Positions 7,154 through 14,733 are shown, numbered from the stretch's first letter. The stretch: 15,562 bases of DNA from DASPRG01 sp963796125 (GCA_963796125.1 CAWCKM010000016.1:1-15562); one strand, 5' to 3'. Numbers and translations are program-made. Notes: generated from the sequence alone by a model not told the origin.

Positions 7154-8623
7154 ATGAGAAAGAAACTATTGATCGGAATAGCAATTCTCCTGGTGGGTTT
7201 TCTCCTGGGAGGTCTTGCATTCTATTTCATTGGCAAGATGACAGGACAGCAGGGTGGATATTTACCTTATCCTGCCCCGAACGTGCCCCGTCAGATAATG
7301 GAGACGAGCAGGGCCTTCTCCGAAATAGTGAGCGCTGTTTCACCTGCTGTTGTAAACATTTCAACTACAAAAGTCTTCAAAAGGGATACAGAACCCTTTT
7401 TTGAAGATCCCTTTTTTGACTTCTTCAGACCTTTTCATGACCTGAGAATGCCAAAGAAATGGAAAGAACAAAGCCTCGGATCAGGTGTCATTGTTTCATC
7501 AGATGGCTACATCATCACCAATAACCATGTAGTAGAAAAATCAGATGAGATCAAAGTCACTCTTCTTGATAAACGGATGTTCAAAGGCAGGATTGTAGGT
7601 GCAGATCCTAAGACAGACATCGCTATAGTAAAAATAGATGCTGCCAATCTCCCTACAATCCCCTGGGGTGACTCTGAAAAGCTGCAGGTTGGCGAATTCG
7701 TTCTGGCTATCGGAAATCCGTACGGCCTGAGCCACACGGTCACGATGGGTATCATCAGCGCCGTTGGGAGGGCCAATGTCGGGATTGCAGACTACGAGGA
7801 CTTTATCCAGACTGATGCCGCCATCAATCCTGGAAACTCAGGTGGTCCCCTTGTAAACATTAAGGGAGAGTTTATCGGTATCAATACTGCAATATTTTCA
7901 AGGACAGGTGGATACCAGGGGATAGGTTTTGCTGTGCCCACCAATATGGTGCGTCCTCTCATGAGCCAGCTTATCCAGAAGGGGAAGATTATCAGGGGAT
8001 GGCTTGGTGTAACGATACAGGAAATGACCCCGGAAATTGCTCAGAAGTTCGGCCTCGAAAAATCGAGGGGTGCCCTCGTCAGTGATGTTACCAAGGGAAG
8101 CCCCGCTGAAAAGGCAGGTATCCTGAGGGGAGATATCGTTATTGAGTTTAACAGGAAAGAGGTAAAGGATGTAGCAAGTCTGCGGAACATGGTTTCACAA
8201 AGCAAGGTCGGCTCTGATGTATTAATAAAGATACTGCGGTCAGGAAAGGAATATACTGTCAGACTGGTCGTTGCTGAATTACCGAGAGAAGTTGCAGAAG
8301 TCGCACCGGACCAGATGCCGGATGATTCAGAAATGGGTGCCTTTACAGGACTGACCGTCATGGGTCTCACAAAAGAAATAGCAAGACAACTCGGTCTTTC
8401 CAAAGACGAAAGGGGTGTTGTGGTCGTGAAAGTTGAACCGGCAACTCCTGCTGATGAAGCAGGCATCAAGAAAGGAGATATTATAAAGGAAATAGACAGA
8501 AAGCAGATAAGTAACCTTGAGGATTATAACAGGATCGCCTCAATAACGAAAAGAAACGATACAGTGCTTCTCTTCGTTGCCCGGGGTGATAAAAAATTTT
8601 ACGTCACTCTCAAGGCGTCCTGA
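7154..8623 (+). CDS. degQ: HtrA/DegQ-family serine endoprotease
   Basis: 489-residue trypsin-like protease of envelope quality control. An uncleaved signal anchor or signal peptide (MRKKLLIGIAILLVGF and following hydrophobics, residues 1-27) places it in the periplasm or tethered to the inner membrane. The protease domain spans about 55-270 with the catalytic triad in TNNHVV (His125), KTDIAIVK (Asp155) and NPGNSGGP (Ser229). PDZ1 (about 280-375, RGWLGVTIQ) and PDZ2 (about 395-489) follow. Two PDZ domains and this length match the DegP/DegQ class rather than DegS. The region between the signal and the protease domain includes an aromatic, acidic loop (EPFFEDPFFDFF), the usual LA loop position. 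It is transcribed away from htpX, another membrane-stress protease, from back-to-back promoters. ATG 7154 is chosen because MRKK begins a proper signal sequence. Confidence 0.96.
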   Translation: MRKKLLIGIAILLVGFLLGGLAFYFIGKMTGQQGGYLPYPAPNVPRQIMETSRAFSEIVSAVSPAVVNISTTKVFKRDTEPFFEDPFFDFFRPFHDLRMPKKWKEQSLGSGVIVSSDGYIITNNHVVEKSDEIKVTLLDKRMFKGRIVGADPKTDIAIVKIDAANLPTIPWGDSEKLQVGEFVLAIGNPYGLSHTVTMGIISAVGRANVGIADYEDFIQTDAAINPGNSGGPLVNIKGEFIGINTAIFSRTGGYQGIGFAVPTNMVRPLMSQLIQKGKIIRGWLGVTIQEMTPEIAQKFGLEKSRGALVSDVTKGSPAEKAGILRGDIVIEFNRKEVKDVASLRNMVSQSKVGSDVLIKILRSGKEYTVRLVVAELPREVAEVAPDQMPDDSEMGAFTGLTVMGLTKEIARQLGLSKDERGVVVVKVEPATPADEAGIKKGDIIKEIDRKQISNLEDYNRIASITKRNDTVLLFVARGDKKFYVTLKAS

Positions 8624-8740
8624 TCTTCATTACATAAGATACATCAAACAAGGAAACCGGGAGGGGTATCCGGGGTATCTGAAAAAGCTTCCCTTCACCG
8701 TTTCTTTCCCTTCCCCGATTCTTTGAAAGTAACTGATTGG

Positions 8741-8752
8741 AAAGGAGGTGAT
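8741..8752 (+). promoter_or_regulatory. Full-length anti-16S-matching Shine-Dalgarno
   Basis: AAAGGAGGTGAT is a 12-base exact complement of the usual bacterial 16S rRNA 3' tail (ATCACCTCCTTT). It decides the start of the PIN-TRAM gene: the GTG at 8748 lies inside it and cannot be used, while the ATG at 8760 is 7 bases downstream. Confidence 0.8.
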
Positions 8753-8759
8753 AAAAGAT

Positions 8760-9764
8760 ATGAATATGATATTAAGAACTGCAATATTATTAATGTTTGT
8801 AGTTACAGGGTACTTCATAGATGCAAAATCCAATAATGGTATGTACGGTATTATTCTTGGAGGATCTTTAGGTCTCGTTGCATTAGCCGCAGAGATATTT
8901 TTAAAGAAGGTCAGAATCGGGGCAATTATTGGAGGTATTTTGGGGATATCGCTCGGACTCCTGTCAGCCGACCTCCTGTTGCTCCCGTTAAAACCACTCC
9001 TCGGTCAAGATATTGCATCAGTCTCATTTGTGCTGATGTCATTGTTTGGTTATGGAGGTCTTCTCCTTGGCGTAAGCAAAGGAAAGGATATCTCCATTAC
9101 TGATATCTTCAGGTTCTTCAGGGGACAGAGTATTGAAGAGAATCTCAAAATTCTTGACACAAGTGTAATCATAGATGGCCGTATCGTTGATGTTTGCGAA
9201 TCGGGTTTCCTTGAGGGTGGCTTCATCCTTCCCCAGTTCATCCTGCAGGAATTACAGTATATAGCAGATTCACCTGATTCGATGAAGAGGGCAAGGGGAA
9301 GACGGGGTCTCGATGTCCTGCACAAGATCCAGAAGATGTCCCAGATAACAGTGAGAATCGTTGATGAAGATTTTCCAAAGATAAAAGAGGTTGATACAAA
9401 ACTTGTTGCCCTTGCAAAGCTTATGAATGCAAAAGTTATAACAAACGATTTCAATCTTAATAAGGTTGCACAACTTCAGGGGGTCTCAGTCCTCAATATC
9501 AATGAGCTTGCGAACTCCCTAAAACCAGTTGTGCTTCCCGGCGAGTCTATGAAGGTCTTTATCATTAAAGAGGGGAAAGAATACAATCAGGGTGTTGCTT
9601 ACCTTGATGACGGAACCATGGTCGTCATTGAAAATGCAAGAAAACTCATAGGCAAGAATGCTGATGTAACTGTCACGAGCGTTCTGCAAACAACAGCCGG
9701 CAGGATGATATTTTCGAAGACCAAGGAAGAATATGAACGGGAGGAATACAGGGCAGTTAAATAA
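8760..9764 (+). CDS. PIN-TRAM domain membrane protein (YacL family)
   Basis: 334 residues. Four hydrophobic segments (about 3-21, 27-48, 52-76, 85-107) are followed by a PIN-like nuclease domain (about 129-255) and a C-terminal TRAM RNA-binding domain (about 259-320). PIN acidic residues are visible at LDTSVIIDGR (Asp133, Asp139), QELQ (Glu164), DTKL (Asp212) and ITNDF (Asp230), so a nuclease is plausible. The function of the YacL family is not settled. The same neighbour order (yacL-like gene, ispD, ispF) is known from Gram-positive genomes, so this is an old conserved linkage. The start is fixed by the exceptionally long Shine-Dalgarno at 8741-8752. ispD follows after 19 bases, presumably in one transcript. 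Confidence 0.92.
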   Translation: MNMILRTAILLMFVVTGYFIDAKSNNGMYGIILGGSLGLVALAAEIFLKKVRIGAIIGGILGISLGLLSADLLLLPLKPLLGQDIASVSFVLMSLFGYGGLLLGVSKGKDISITDIFRFFRGQSIEENLKILDTSVIIDGRIVDVCESGFLEGGFILPQFILQELQYIADSPDSMKRARGRRGLDVLHKIQKMSQITVRIVDEDFPKIKEVDTKLVALAKLMNAKVITNDFNLNKVAQLQGVSVLNINELANSLKPVVLPGESMKVFIIKEGKEYNQGVAYLDDGTMVVIENARKLIGKNADVTVTSVLQTTAGRMIFSKTKEEYEREEYRAVK

Positions 9765-9783
9765 AATTGCATAGTGTGATTAA

Positions 9784-10527
9784 ATGCATTTCAAGGTTAC
9801 AGCAATAGTCCCTGCGGCCGGGCTTGGCAGGAGGTTCGGTCCTGGTACGAACAAGCCCTTCCACCTCCTTGGTGGCAAACCCCTTGTTGTCTGGTCACTC
9901 GAAACACTCCAGTCTGTTGAGGAGATAGAAGAAATTATCCCTGTGCTCAAGGAAGCAGACAGAGAAAAAGCAGCAGAGGTTTTTGGACAGCATAACCTCT
10001 CAAAGGTAAAAAAGATAGCATCCGGGGGTAAAGAGCGGCAGGACTCTGTTTATAACGGCCTCAACCTTATAGAGGACAGAGATGGCATTATCCTTATCCA
10101 TGACGGGGCAAGACCATTCATTGAAAAAGATTTGATTGAAAAAGCGATAAAAGAATTACTAATCCCCCCTGCCCCCCCTTTAGCAAAGGGGGGTAAAGGG
10201 GGATTAAAAGGTTTTGACGGAGTTGTTCTTGGTGTTCCGGTTAAAGATACGATCAAAGAAGTAAAAAGAAACATTGTAAAAAAGACCCTCAGGAGGGATT
10301 CTCTCTGGGCTATACAGACACCGCAGGTCTTCCCTTACTCTTCTCTTGCAACAGCATTCGAAAAAGCGATCAGGGAAGGTTTTTACTCAACAGATGACGC
10401 AGCTCTCATTGAACACTATGGAGGGAAGATAAAAGTCATCATGGGGTCATACAGGAATATAAAAATCACTACCCCTGAGGATCTTGTAACTGCAGAATAT
10501 TTTCTTAGCAGAATAAATGAGAAGTGA
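9784..10527 (+). CDS. ispD: IspD, 2-C-methyl-D-erythritol 4-phosphate cytidylyltransferase, with inserted repeat peptide
   Basis: Third step of the MEP isoprenoid pathway: CTP plus MEP gives CDP-ME. The CTP-binding AAGLGRRFG (11-19), NKPF (23-26), HDGARPF (106-112), VPVKDTI (151-157), RRDSLWAIQTPQVF (170-183), TDDAALIE (203-210) and NIKITTPEDL (225-234) are all present. The 247 residues exceed the usual 225-235 because about 16 residues (127-142, PPAPPLAKGGKGG region) sit between the helix ending KELL and the strand VVLGVPVKD. This peptide is the translation of a GC-rich palindromic repeat in the DNA (10161-10205) and is probably a surface-loop insertion that does not remove any catalytic residue. 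No Shine-Dalgarno is visible before ATG 9784. ispF follows after a repeat-filled 188-base gap. Confidence 0.95.
   Translation: MHFKVTAIVPAAGLGRRFGPGTNKPFHLLGGKPLVVWSLETLQSVEEIEEIIPVLKEADREKAAEVFGQHNLSKVKKIASGGKERQDSVYNGLNLIEDRDGIILIHDGARPFIEKDLIEKAIKELLIPPAPPLAKGGKGGLKGFDGVVLGVPVKDTIKEVKRNIVKKTLRRDSLWAIQTPQVFPYSSLATAFEKAIREGFYSTDDAALIEHYGGKIKVIMGSYRNIKITTPEDLVTAEYFLSRINEK
10161..10205 (+). repeat. Palindromic repeat inserted in frame in ispD
   Basis: Outer arms AATCCCCC (10161-10168) and GGGGGATT (10198-10205) flank an inner hairpin CCCCCCTTT-agc-AAAGGGGGG (10173-10193). The translated form, PPAPPLAKGGKGG, recalls proline/glycine-rich insert peptides seen in unrelated proteins of several phyla. 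The copy at 14677-14717 has the same plan: AATT/CCCC outer arms and an inner hairpin. Confidence 0.75.
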
Positions 10528-10570
10528 GAAATGGGAAATAAGAAATCTGTAGTTCTTAGTTCCTATTTCT
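10527..10570 (+). repeat. Long hairpin directly after ispD
   Basis: The arms are 10527-10544 and 10553-10570, 18 bases each, with an 8-base loop. One pair is G-U when read as plus-strand RNA and one is a mismatch; the rest are Watson-Crick. It begins at the last base of the ispD stop codon, so it could attenuate or protect the ispD transcript. There is no U tract, so it is not a standard terminator. Confidence 0.5.
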
Positions 10571-10625
10571 AGTTATGTTATTAATTATCCAACATCTTAA
10601 AAGTTATTTAATATCCTTTGGTTCT

Positions 10626-10693
10626 GTCATTGCCCAACTTGATTGGGCAATCCAGAAAAAAGACTGGATTATCCGGTCAAGCCGGATAATGAC
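10626..10693. repeat. Three-hairpin REP-like palindromic element between ispD and ispF
   Basis: Outer GTCATT (10626-10631) and AATGAC (10688-10693) bracket three stems: ATTGCCCAA/TTGGGCAAT (10629-10637, 10643-10651), CCAG/CTGG (10652-10655, 10664-10667) and ATTATCCGG/CCGGATAAT (10668-10676, 10682-10690). The plan (GTCATT, stem, CCAG, CTGG, stem, AATGAC) is the same as that of GTCATTCCCGC-type dispersed repeats, but the stem sequences differ while staying paired. Translating through it gives the spurious N-terminal extension of ispF. Confidence 0.7.
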
Positions 10694-10715
10694 AATCATT
10701 GGAACAGAGTTCACT

Positions 10716-11195
10716 ATGAGTGATATAAGAATCGGCATAGGTTACGACTCTCACAGGCTCGTTGAGGGAAGAAAACTCATTCTTGGCGGTGTACATATTC
10801 CGTTTGCAAAAGGCCTTTTAGGACATTCTGATGCAGACGTCTTATGTCATGCAATAAGTGACGCCGTTCTCGGTGCCCTTGGCCTCGGTGACATAGGAAA
10901 ACATTTCCCTGATACAGATCCGAAATGGAAGGATGCATCAAGCATTGACCTGCTCGGACTCGTCATCAAACTCATGAGACAGAACGGCTTTGCCCCCCTG
11001 TGGTTTGATTCCACAATCATTGCTGAAGAACCGAAGATCTCTCCTTATCTTGAATCAATGAAAGAGGCTTTATCGCAATCAGGGATACATCCGGGATCCA
11101 TAAACATCAAGGCCAAAACAAATGAGGGTATGGGCTTCATCGGCAGCGGTGAAGGTATTGCAGCATTTGCCGTATGTGTATTAAAAAAGTGTTAA
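10716..11195 (+). CDS. ispF: IspF, 2-C-methyl-D-erythritol 2,4-cyclodiphosphate synthase
   Basis: Fifth step of the MEP pathway; the enzyme cyclises CDP-ME-2-phosphate to MEcPP with release of CMP, as a homotrimer. 159 residues, the normal length. Metal ligands are seen in GYDSHRL (Asp11, His13) and CHAISDA (His45). HSDADVL (37-43), GDIGKHFPDTDP (58-69) and the CDP-binding KTNEGMGFIGSGEGIA (134-149) are typical. I start at ATG 10716, which gives MSDIRIGIGYDSHRL; a longer open frame reaches 10575 but only translates the palindromic repeat. The Shine-Dalgarno is weak. It is the last gene of the PIN-TRAM/ispD/ispF set; rsmA lies convergently downstream. Confidence 0.96.
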   Translation: MSDIRIGIGYDSHRLVEGRKLILGGVHIPFAKGLLGHSDADVLCHAISDAVLGALGLGDIGKHFPDTDPKWKDASSIDLLGLVIKLMRQNGFAPLWFDSTIIAEEPKISPYLESMKEALSQSGIHPGSINIKAKTNEGMGFIGSGEGIAAFAVCVLKKC

Positions 11196-11346
11196 TTCGC
11201 TTTGTTTCAAAACAATGGTCACAAATGTTGAGAATCCACTTGTTATCCGTCCATATCCCCTTGTTTGCAACCCCTCTTAGAGCAAGTGGGGATGCCCGAT
11301 AAGTCGGGGGATGACTGAAACTGAATCCATCGATATTCGAAGACCC
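11196..11346. other. Convergent intergenic region with a small repeat remnant
   Basis: It holds CCCGA-taag-TCGGG (11295-11308) followed by GGATGAC, which looks like one arm of a GTCATCCC-type palindromic repeat. I see no U-rich terminator for either ispF or rsmA. Confidence 0.4.
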
Positions 11347-12117
11347 TTATAGACTACTCCTTAATACATCCGAAAGTTGTGCGAACTCTTCAATACTCAG
11401 TGTCTCAGGTCTCCTGTTTGAATCAATCCCCGCTTCTGCAAGTTTCTCCTTTATATCTTCCCTTAAACCCCTGAGTGCATTGGAGATCATCTTCCTCCTC
11501 TGCGAGAAGGCCATCTTTACAACCCTGAAGAAAAACTCCTCATCTTTTACCTGGACAGAAGGTTTCTCGAGGATTTTAAAATGCACTAACGCAGAGTCAA
11601 TCTTTGGTACCGGTCTGAATGCTCCTTTTGGTATTATGAATTTCAGTTTTGGCTCTGCATAATATTGCACCATCACAGAAAGAACACCGTAATCCTTTCC
11701 TCCCGAAGCTGCTACTATCCTCTCTGCAACTTCTTTCTGGATAGTCAAGGTCATTGATTTGAGATTTTTTCTTGTATCAAGGAGCCTGAAGATAAGAGGA
11801 GTTGTAATATAGTAAGGTATGTTCGCTACAACCTTGAATTCAGGGAGGTTCTCATACGTATACTTGAGGGCATCCCCATGAATTAACTTAACATTATTAT
11901 AATCAGCAAGTTGAACTTTTAACTCTTCAAAAAGTTCCTCGTCAAGTTCGATGGCTATAACATTCTTCACCCTTTCTGCAAGCATCTTCGTCAACCTGCC
12001 CAGCCCCGGCCCTATCTCAACAATAAGATCTTCTTCTGAGAGTTGTGCGACCTGAACAATCCTTCTCAGGATCGAAGGATCATAAAGAAAAACCTGTCCT
12101 AAATGTCTTTTTGGCAT
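11347..12117 (-). CDS. rsmA: RsmA/KsgA, 16S rRNA (adenine1518-N6/adenine1519-N6)-dimethyltransferase
   Basis: 256-residue SAM-dependent enzyme that dimethylates two adjacent adenines in the 3' hairpin of 16S rRNA during late small-subunit assembly. SAM motif I VEIGPGLGRLT (33-43), the acidic IELDEEL (56-62), HGDALKY (80-86) and the adenosine-site NIPYYIT (99-105) are present, followed by the C-terminal helical domain with FSQRRKMI. The N-terminal GQNFL of most members reads GQVFLYD here (7-13). No Shine-Dalgarno precedes ATG 12117, and a TATATT box (12129-12124) ends six bases before it, which suggests a leaderless transcript. Confidence 0.95.
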   Translation of the reverse strand: MPKRHLGQVFLYDPSILRRIVQVAQLSEEDLIVEIGPGLGRLTKMLAERVKNVIAIELDEELFEELKVQLADYNNVKLIHGDALKYTYENLPEFKVVANIPYYITTPLIFRLLDTRKNLKSMTLTIQKEVAERIVAASGGKDYGVLSVMVQYYAEPKLKFIIPKGAFRPVPKIDSALVHFKILEKPSVQVKDEEFFFRVVKMAFSQRRKMISNALRGLREDIKEKLAEAGIDSNRRPETLSIEEFAQLSDVLRSSL

Positions 12118-12129
12118 TTATTTAATATA
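12118..12129 (-). promoter_or_regulatory. Candidate leaderless -10 box of rsmA
   Basis: TATATT on the minus strand (12129-12124), six bases before the ATG. No good -35 hexamer is visible 15-18 bases upstream. The rest of the gap to pdxA (to 12288) shows no gene or clear terminator. Confidence 0.3.
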
Positions 12130-12288
12130 TTCAATACAGGAGCTGGTGAAGAATTTTTATGCGACACCTCAAAGTAAAACCTTTGAGCGTAAACAAATAA
12201 CCATTATAATAAGGCGTCTACGACTGCCATACAAATAATTCTGTCGATTATAAAAATTCTGAGGCAGCTTTTCCTGGATTATCCTATG

Positions 12289-13275
12289 TCATATTTTTAA
12301 CTTTGCTGCTAACTTTATCGCCTCAATCATACTCGATGGATTGGCAATACCTTTCCATGCAATATCATACGCTGTCCCATGGTCAGGAGAGGTCCTGATG
12401 ATAGGCAGTCCTACGGTCATATTTACCCCTTTGTCAAAGGCAACCATCTTTAGCGGGATCAAACCCTGGTCATGATACATGCAGACAACGAGATCAAACT
12501 CACCTCTGTATGCCTTGTGGAAAATCACATCTGGGGGAAAAGGACCCGCAACAGGAATCCCCTCTCCCAGAGCTTCTCTGACAGCAGGGTTTATTTCCCT
12601 GATTTCCTCGTCACCAAACAATCCCGCTTCACCTGCGTGAGGGTTCAGTCCTGCAACAGCTATTTTAGGTGACTTCATACCAAGCATTTCACAGGCCTTC
12701 TTTGCAAGACGAAGGGTCTTTACAACCCTGTCCTTTGAAATTAATGACGGGACTTTTTTTATGGGTGTATGAATCGTAACAAGGATAATCCTTAATGGGC
12801 CGCCAACGAACATCATTGCATAGTCCCTTGTATGCGTCAGCTCAGAGATCATTTCTGTATGACCGGGCCACTTAAATCCAGCCATATGTATAGCTTCTTT
12901 TGAGATAGGGGCAGTAACAATTCCATCGACATGTTTATCTAATGCAAGCTCAACAGCTTTTTGTATATAGTGAACAGACGCTTTGCCACCTTCTGCAGTC
13001 GGTTTCCCTTTCCTGATTTTTTTAGCAACACCCATATCAATGAGTTCAATCGTTCTTCCTTTTGGGGCTGCTCGATACTCCTCAGGTGATTGAACAACCC
13101 GCAATTGTACAGGCAATTTCAGGAGGGCTATTGCCTCTTCAAGAGGAGTTCTGTCACCAACAATTATTGGCCTGCAGGAGCCCCGTATTTTTGCATGAAC
13201 AAGCGCCTTAATGATTATCTCCGGTCCGATCCCTGCCGGATCTCCCATGGTAATAGCAAGTTTTTTCATATCCAT
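12289..13275 (-). CDS. pdxA: PdxA, 4-hydroxythreonine-4-phosphate dehydrogenase
   Basis: Step of the DXP-dependent vitamin B6 route: NAD-dependent oxidation of 4-phosphohydroxy-L-threonine, followed by decarboxylation to 3-amino-2-oxopropyl phosphate. 328 residues, the family length. The N-terminal TMGDPAGIGPEI (9-20), PGHTE (137-141), and the three metal-binding histidines in VTIHTPI (His169), NPHAGE (His213) and MYHDQGL (His268) are visible, as is the C-terminal RTSPDHGTAYDIAW (294-307). Two starts are possible, ATG 13275 and ATG 13269 (MKKLAITMG); neither has a good Shine-Dalgarno. A TATAAT lies 11 bases before the first. It is on the same strand as rsmA, with 171 bases between them. B6 supply would feed PLP enzymes such as the SPT-like protein, but no operon link exists. 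Confidence 0.96.
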   Translation of the reverse strand: MDMKKLAITMGDPAGIGPEIIIKALVHAKIRGSCRPIIVGDRTPLEEAIALLKLPVQLRVVQSPEEYRAAPKGRTIELIDMGVAKKIRKGKPTAEGGKASVHYIQKAVELALDKHVDGIVTAPISKEAIHMAGFKWPGHTEMISELTHTRDYAMMFVGGPLRIILVTIHTPIKKVPSLISKDRVVKTLRLAKKACEMLGMKSPKIAVAGLNPHAGEAGLFGDEEIREINPAVREALGEGIPVAGPFPPDVIFHKAYRGEFDLVVCMYHDQGLIPLKMVAFDKGVNMTVGLPIIRTSPDHGTAYDIAWKGIANPSSMIEAIKLAAKLKI

Positions 13276-13292
13276 ATTCTCAGGCTATTATA
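13276..13292 (-). promoter_or_regulatory. Candidate short-leader promoter of pdxA
   Basis: A perfect TATAAT on the minus strand (13292-13287), 11 bases before ATG 13275. No convincing -35 is present. Confidence 0.35.
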
Positions 13293-13388
13293 GTATGGCA
13301 GTATATCATCCATAGCGAGCTTTGTTCCAATGGTTGTCATTCCCGAATAAAGAATATAGACTAAAACTGGTAAAAGTGGAAGAAAATA

Positions 13389-14180
13389 TCAGGGAAGGTT
13401 TTTAAGGGCTGAACCGTTAAGATACTCCTCAATTCCGGTCAGGGTCTTGAGTCTTCTGTATATAATATTTGCCATCTCAAAAAGATTTACTGTATCTTCT
13501 CTGTTATATCTCATGAGTAAATTGAGAGACCTGCAACAACCTCTTTCTGCCTTCTGCCATAACAGCACTGCATCATAGCCGTCCATGTCTTTCACCTCAT
13601 CATGCCTCTGTATCCCGAAGCATGGCTCGAGCTTCTTTAACCCACCCCTCAGCCCTATTCTCCTGGCTCCAAAACAGAGGTCAAAGTGAGGAATATCAAT
13701 CCTGATGCCCCGGAAGCATCTTTTAAGAAAAGGAATGTCAAAAACAGAACCGAAGAAGGTTATAAGATACTTATATTTTGAGAGTTCTTCATTCAGGGCA
13801 TCTGTTGTAAGATTCTCTCCTTTTATGAAACACTTATAGTCTCTACCATTATACATACCCACAAGCGTCACATACCCGCCAGAGTTGGAAGGCACACCAT
13901 TCGTTTCAATATCGAGGCAGACAGCATCATTTTTGAAGACATCGTAGAGTCTCCAGTGCTCATATCTTTTCACTGCAGAAGCGAAATACTCAGCATTGCC
14001 CTCGTTCAATTCAGTGAATGCAAATTCCAGTGTCTCATCAAAAAATCCTTTCCTCTGCGGACTTATGAATGCCGGATTTGTATCGAGGAAATGGTTCCAG
14101 GTAAGGACGCCTTCTCTCCAGAGCCTCCTTTCAAGCCGCTGGCCTATTCCATCAAGAATTGTAAACGTATTTCTTATCAC
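13389..14180 (-). CDS. RNase H-like DEDD exonuclease (YprB-like)
   Basis: 263-residue protein of the RNase_H_2/YprB group, predicted 3'-5' exonucleases of unproven substrate. Residues 1-35 (FTILDGIGQRLERRLW) look like a helix-hairpin-helix DNA-binding start. The exonuclease core has motif I CLDIETNG (Asp90, Glu92), motif II FFGSVFDIPFL (Asp148), a conserved HFDLCFGARRIGLRGGLKKLE block (split by position 165-185) and motif III YNREDTVNL (Tyr225, Asp229), giving the DEDDy pattern. The start is GTG at 14180. A perfect TATAAT ends seven bases before it and there is no close Shine-Dalgarno, so the message is probably leaderless. No helicase partner gene adjoins it. Confidence 0.88.
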   Translation of the reverse strand: MIRNTFTILDGIGQRLERRLWREGVLTWNHFLDTNPAFISPQRKGFFDETLEFAFTELNEGNAEYFASAVKRYEHWRLYDVFKNDAVCLDIETNGVPSNSGGYVTLVGMYNGRDYKCFIKGENLTTDALNEELSKYKYLITFFGSVFDIPFLKRCFRGIRIDIPHFDLCFGARRIGLRGGLKKLEPCFGIQRHDEVKDMDGYDAVLLWQKAERGCCRSLNLLMRYNREDTVNLFEMANIIYRRLKTLTGIEEYLNGSALKNLP

Positions 14181-14187
14181 GGTAGTT

Positions 14188-14193
14188 ATTATA
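14188..14193 (-). promoter_or_regulatory. -10 box of the exonuclease gene
   Basis: A perfect TATAAT on the minus strand. Transcription would start at or one base before the GTG. The -35 region is weak (TTTTGG with a 17-base spacer). Confidence 0.45.
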
Positions 14194-14263
14194 CCTCATT
14201 CCGACAAATTCCAAAAAGAGACTAAGGATTTATAGTGCCTTCAAATTAGATTAGATAAGATAA

Positions 14264-14433
14264 AGGCGGAGACATAAATAAGGCGATCCCGGGGACACCG
14301 GTAATATTAAACAGTGCCTTTTTATTTCCGGCACATATAAAGCGTCTGACCCATTGGACATAGGCCGGTGCCCCGGGACCGCCAGATCCCAGCGTCCCTA
14401 TAATGGATTATGTCCCGCAGAACGTCGGAATCT
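14264..14433 (-). ncRNA. Candidate structured non-coding RNA of unknown family
   Basis: Read on the minus strand this is a nested fold. A closing stem GCGGGACATAA (14418-14408) pairs with TTATGTCTCCGC (14275-14264), 11 pairs with one bulged C. An inner stem of 19 pairs joins GGCGGTCCCGGGGCACCGG (14382-14364) with CCGGTG-t-CCCCGGGATCGCC (14301-14282), with one bulge. An apical hairpin GTGCC/GGCAC spans 14313-14333. Both long stems contain a G-U pair on this strand that would be an A-C mismatch in plus-strand RNA, so the minus strand is favoured. A TATAAT sits just upstream and a loose U-rich tract (CTTTATCTT) follows. Size and shape recall 6S RNA, but I do not recognise its conserved sequence. 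It has no open frame of note. Confidence 0.45.
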
Positions 14434-14439
14434 TGGCAT

Positions 14440-14445
14440 ATTATA
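14440..14445 (-). promoter_or_regulatory. -10 box for the candidate ncRNA
   Basis: A perfect TATAAT on the minus strand, putting the 5' end near 14433, about 15 bases before the closing stem. The -35 is not clear. Confidence 0.35.
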
Positions 14446-14542
14446 TACCACAAAGAAAGTCACAGATTGATTACAGATTCTGAATGAACTTAACCTATTG
14501 ATTTATTTGAATAATGATACCTAAAATCCGGCCATAAGGATT

Positions 14543-14717
14543 GTCATTGCGAGTTCGGAAAGAATTAACCCAGGATAACCCCTACTAACCTCCTCCCCTT
14601 AACTTTTCGCCTCGGTCGCCTCGGGCGACTCGCCGAGGAGAGCGAATCCGCCTGAGTGCGGAAAGGGAAGGGAAATAATTCCCCTTCTTAAGATAAGAGG
14701 GGGTTACGGGGGGAATT
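14543..14717. repeat. Mosaic of palindromic repeats upstream of yjbQ
   Basis: Three pieces lie side by side. GTCATTGCGAG (14543-14553) is the usual start of a dispersed repeat. A nested hairpin (14606-14646) has three stacked stems, TTCGC/GCGAA, CTCGG/CCGAG and TCGCC/GGCGA, followed by TCCGC/GCGGA (14647-14662). Last, AATTCCCC...GGGGGGAATT (14677-14717) encloses a 10-pair hairpin, the same plan as the repeat inside ispD. An open frame across it on the minus strand is only a by-product. With the ncRNA, this accounts for most of the gene-free stretch 14181-14733; 14446-14542 is AT-rich and shows nothing else. Confidence 0.6.
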
Positions 14718-14733
14718 AATGTAAAATAGCACA

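Noticed and set aside
8624..8740. Terminator after degQ
   Set aside because: Only short direct repeats (GGGTATCC/GGGGTATC) and no stable hairpin with a U tract; degQ may read through to the PIN-TRAM gene.
10575..10715. N-terminal extension of ispF by 47 residues
   Set aside because: It translates the three-hairpin repeat and intergenic DNA. The normal IspF start MSDIRIGIGYD is at 10716.
14264..14717. TPP riboswitch or other thiamine control upstream of yjbQ
   Set aside because: No CTGAGA or equivalent THI-box core on the plus strand, and the structured element favours the minus strand.
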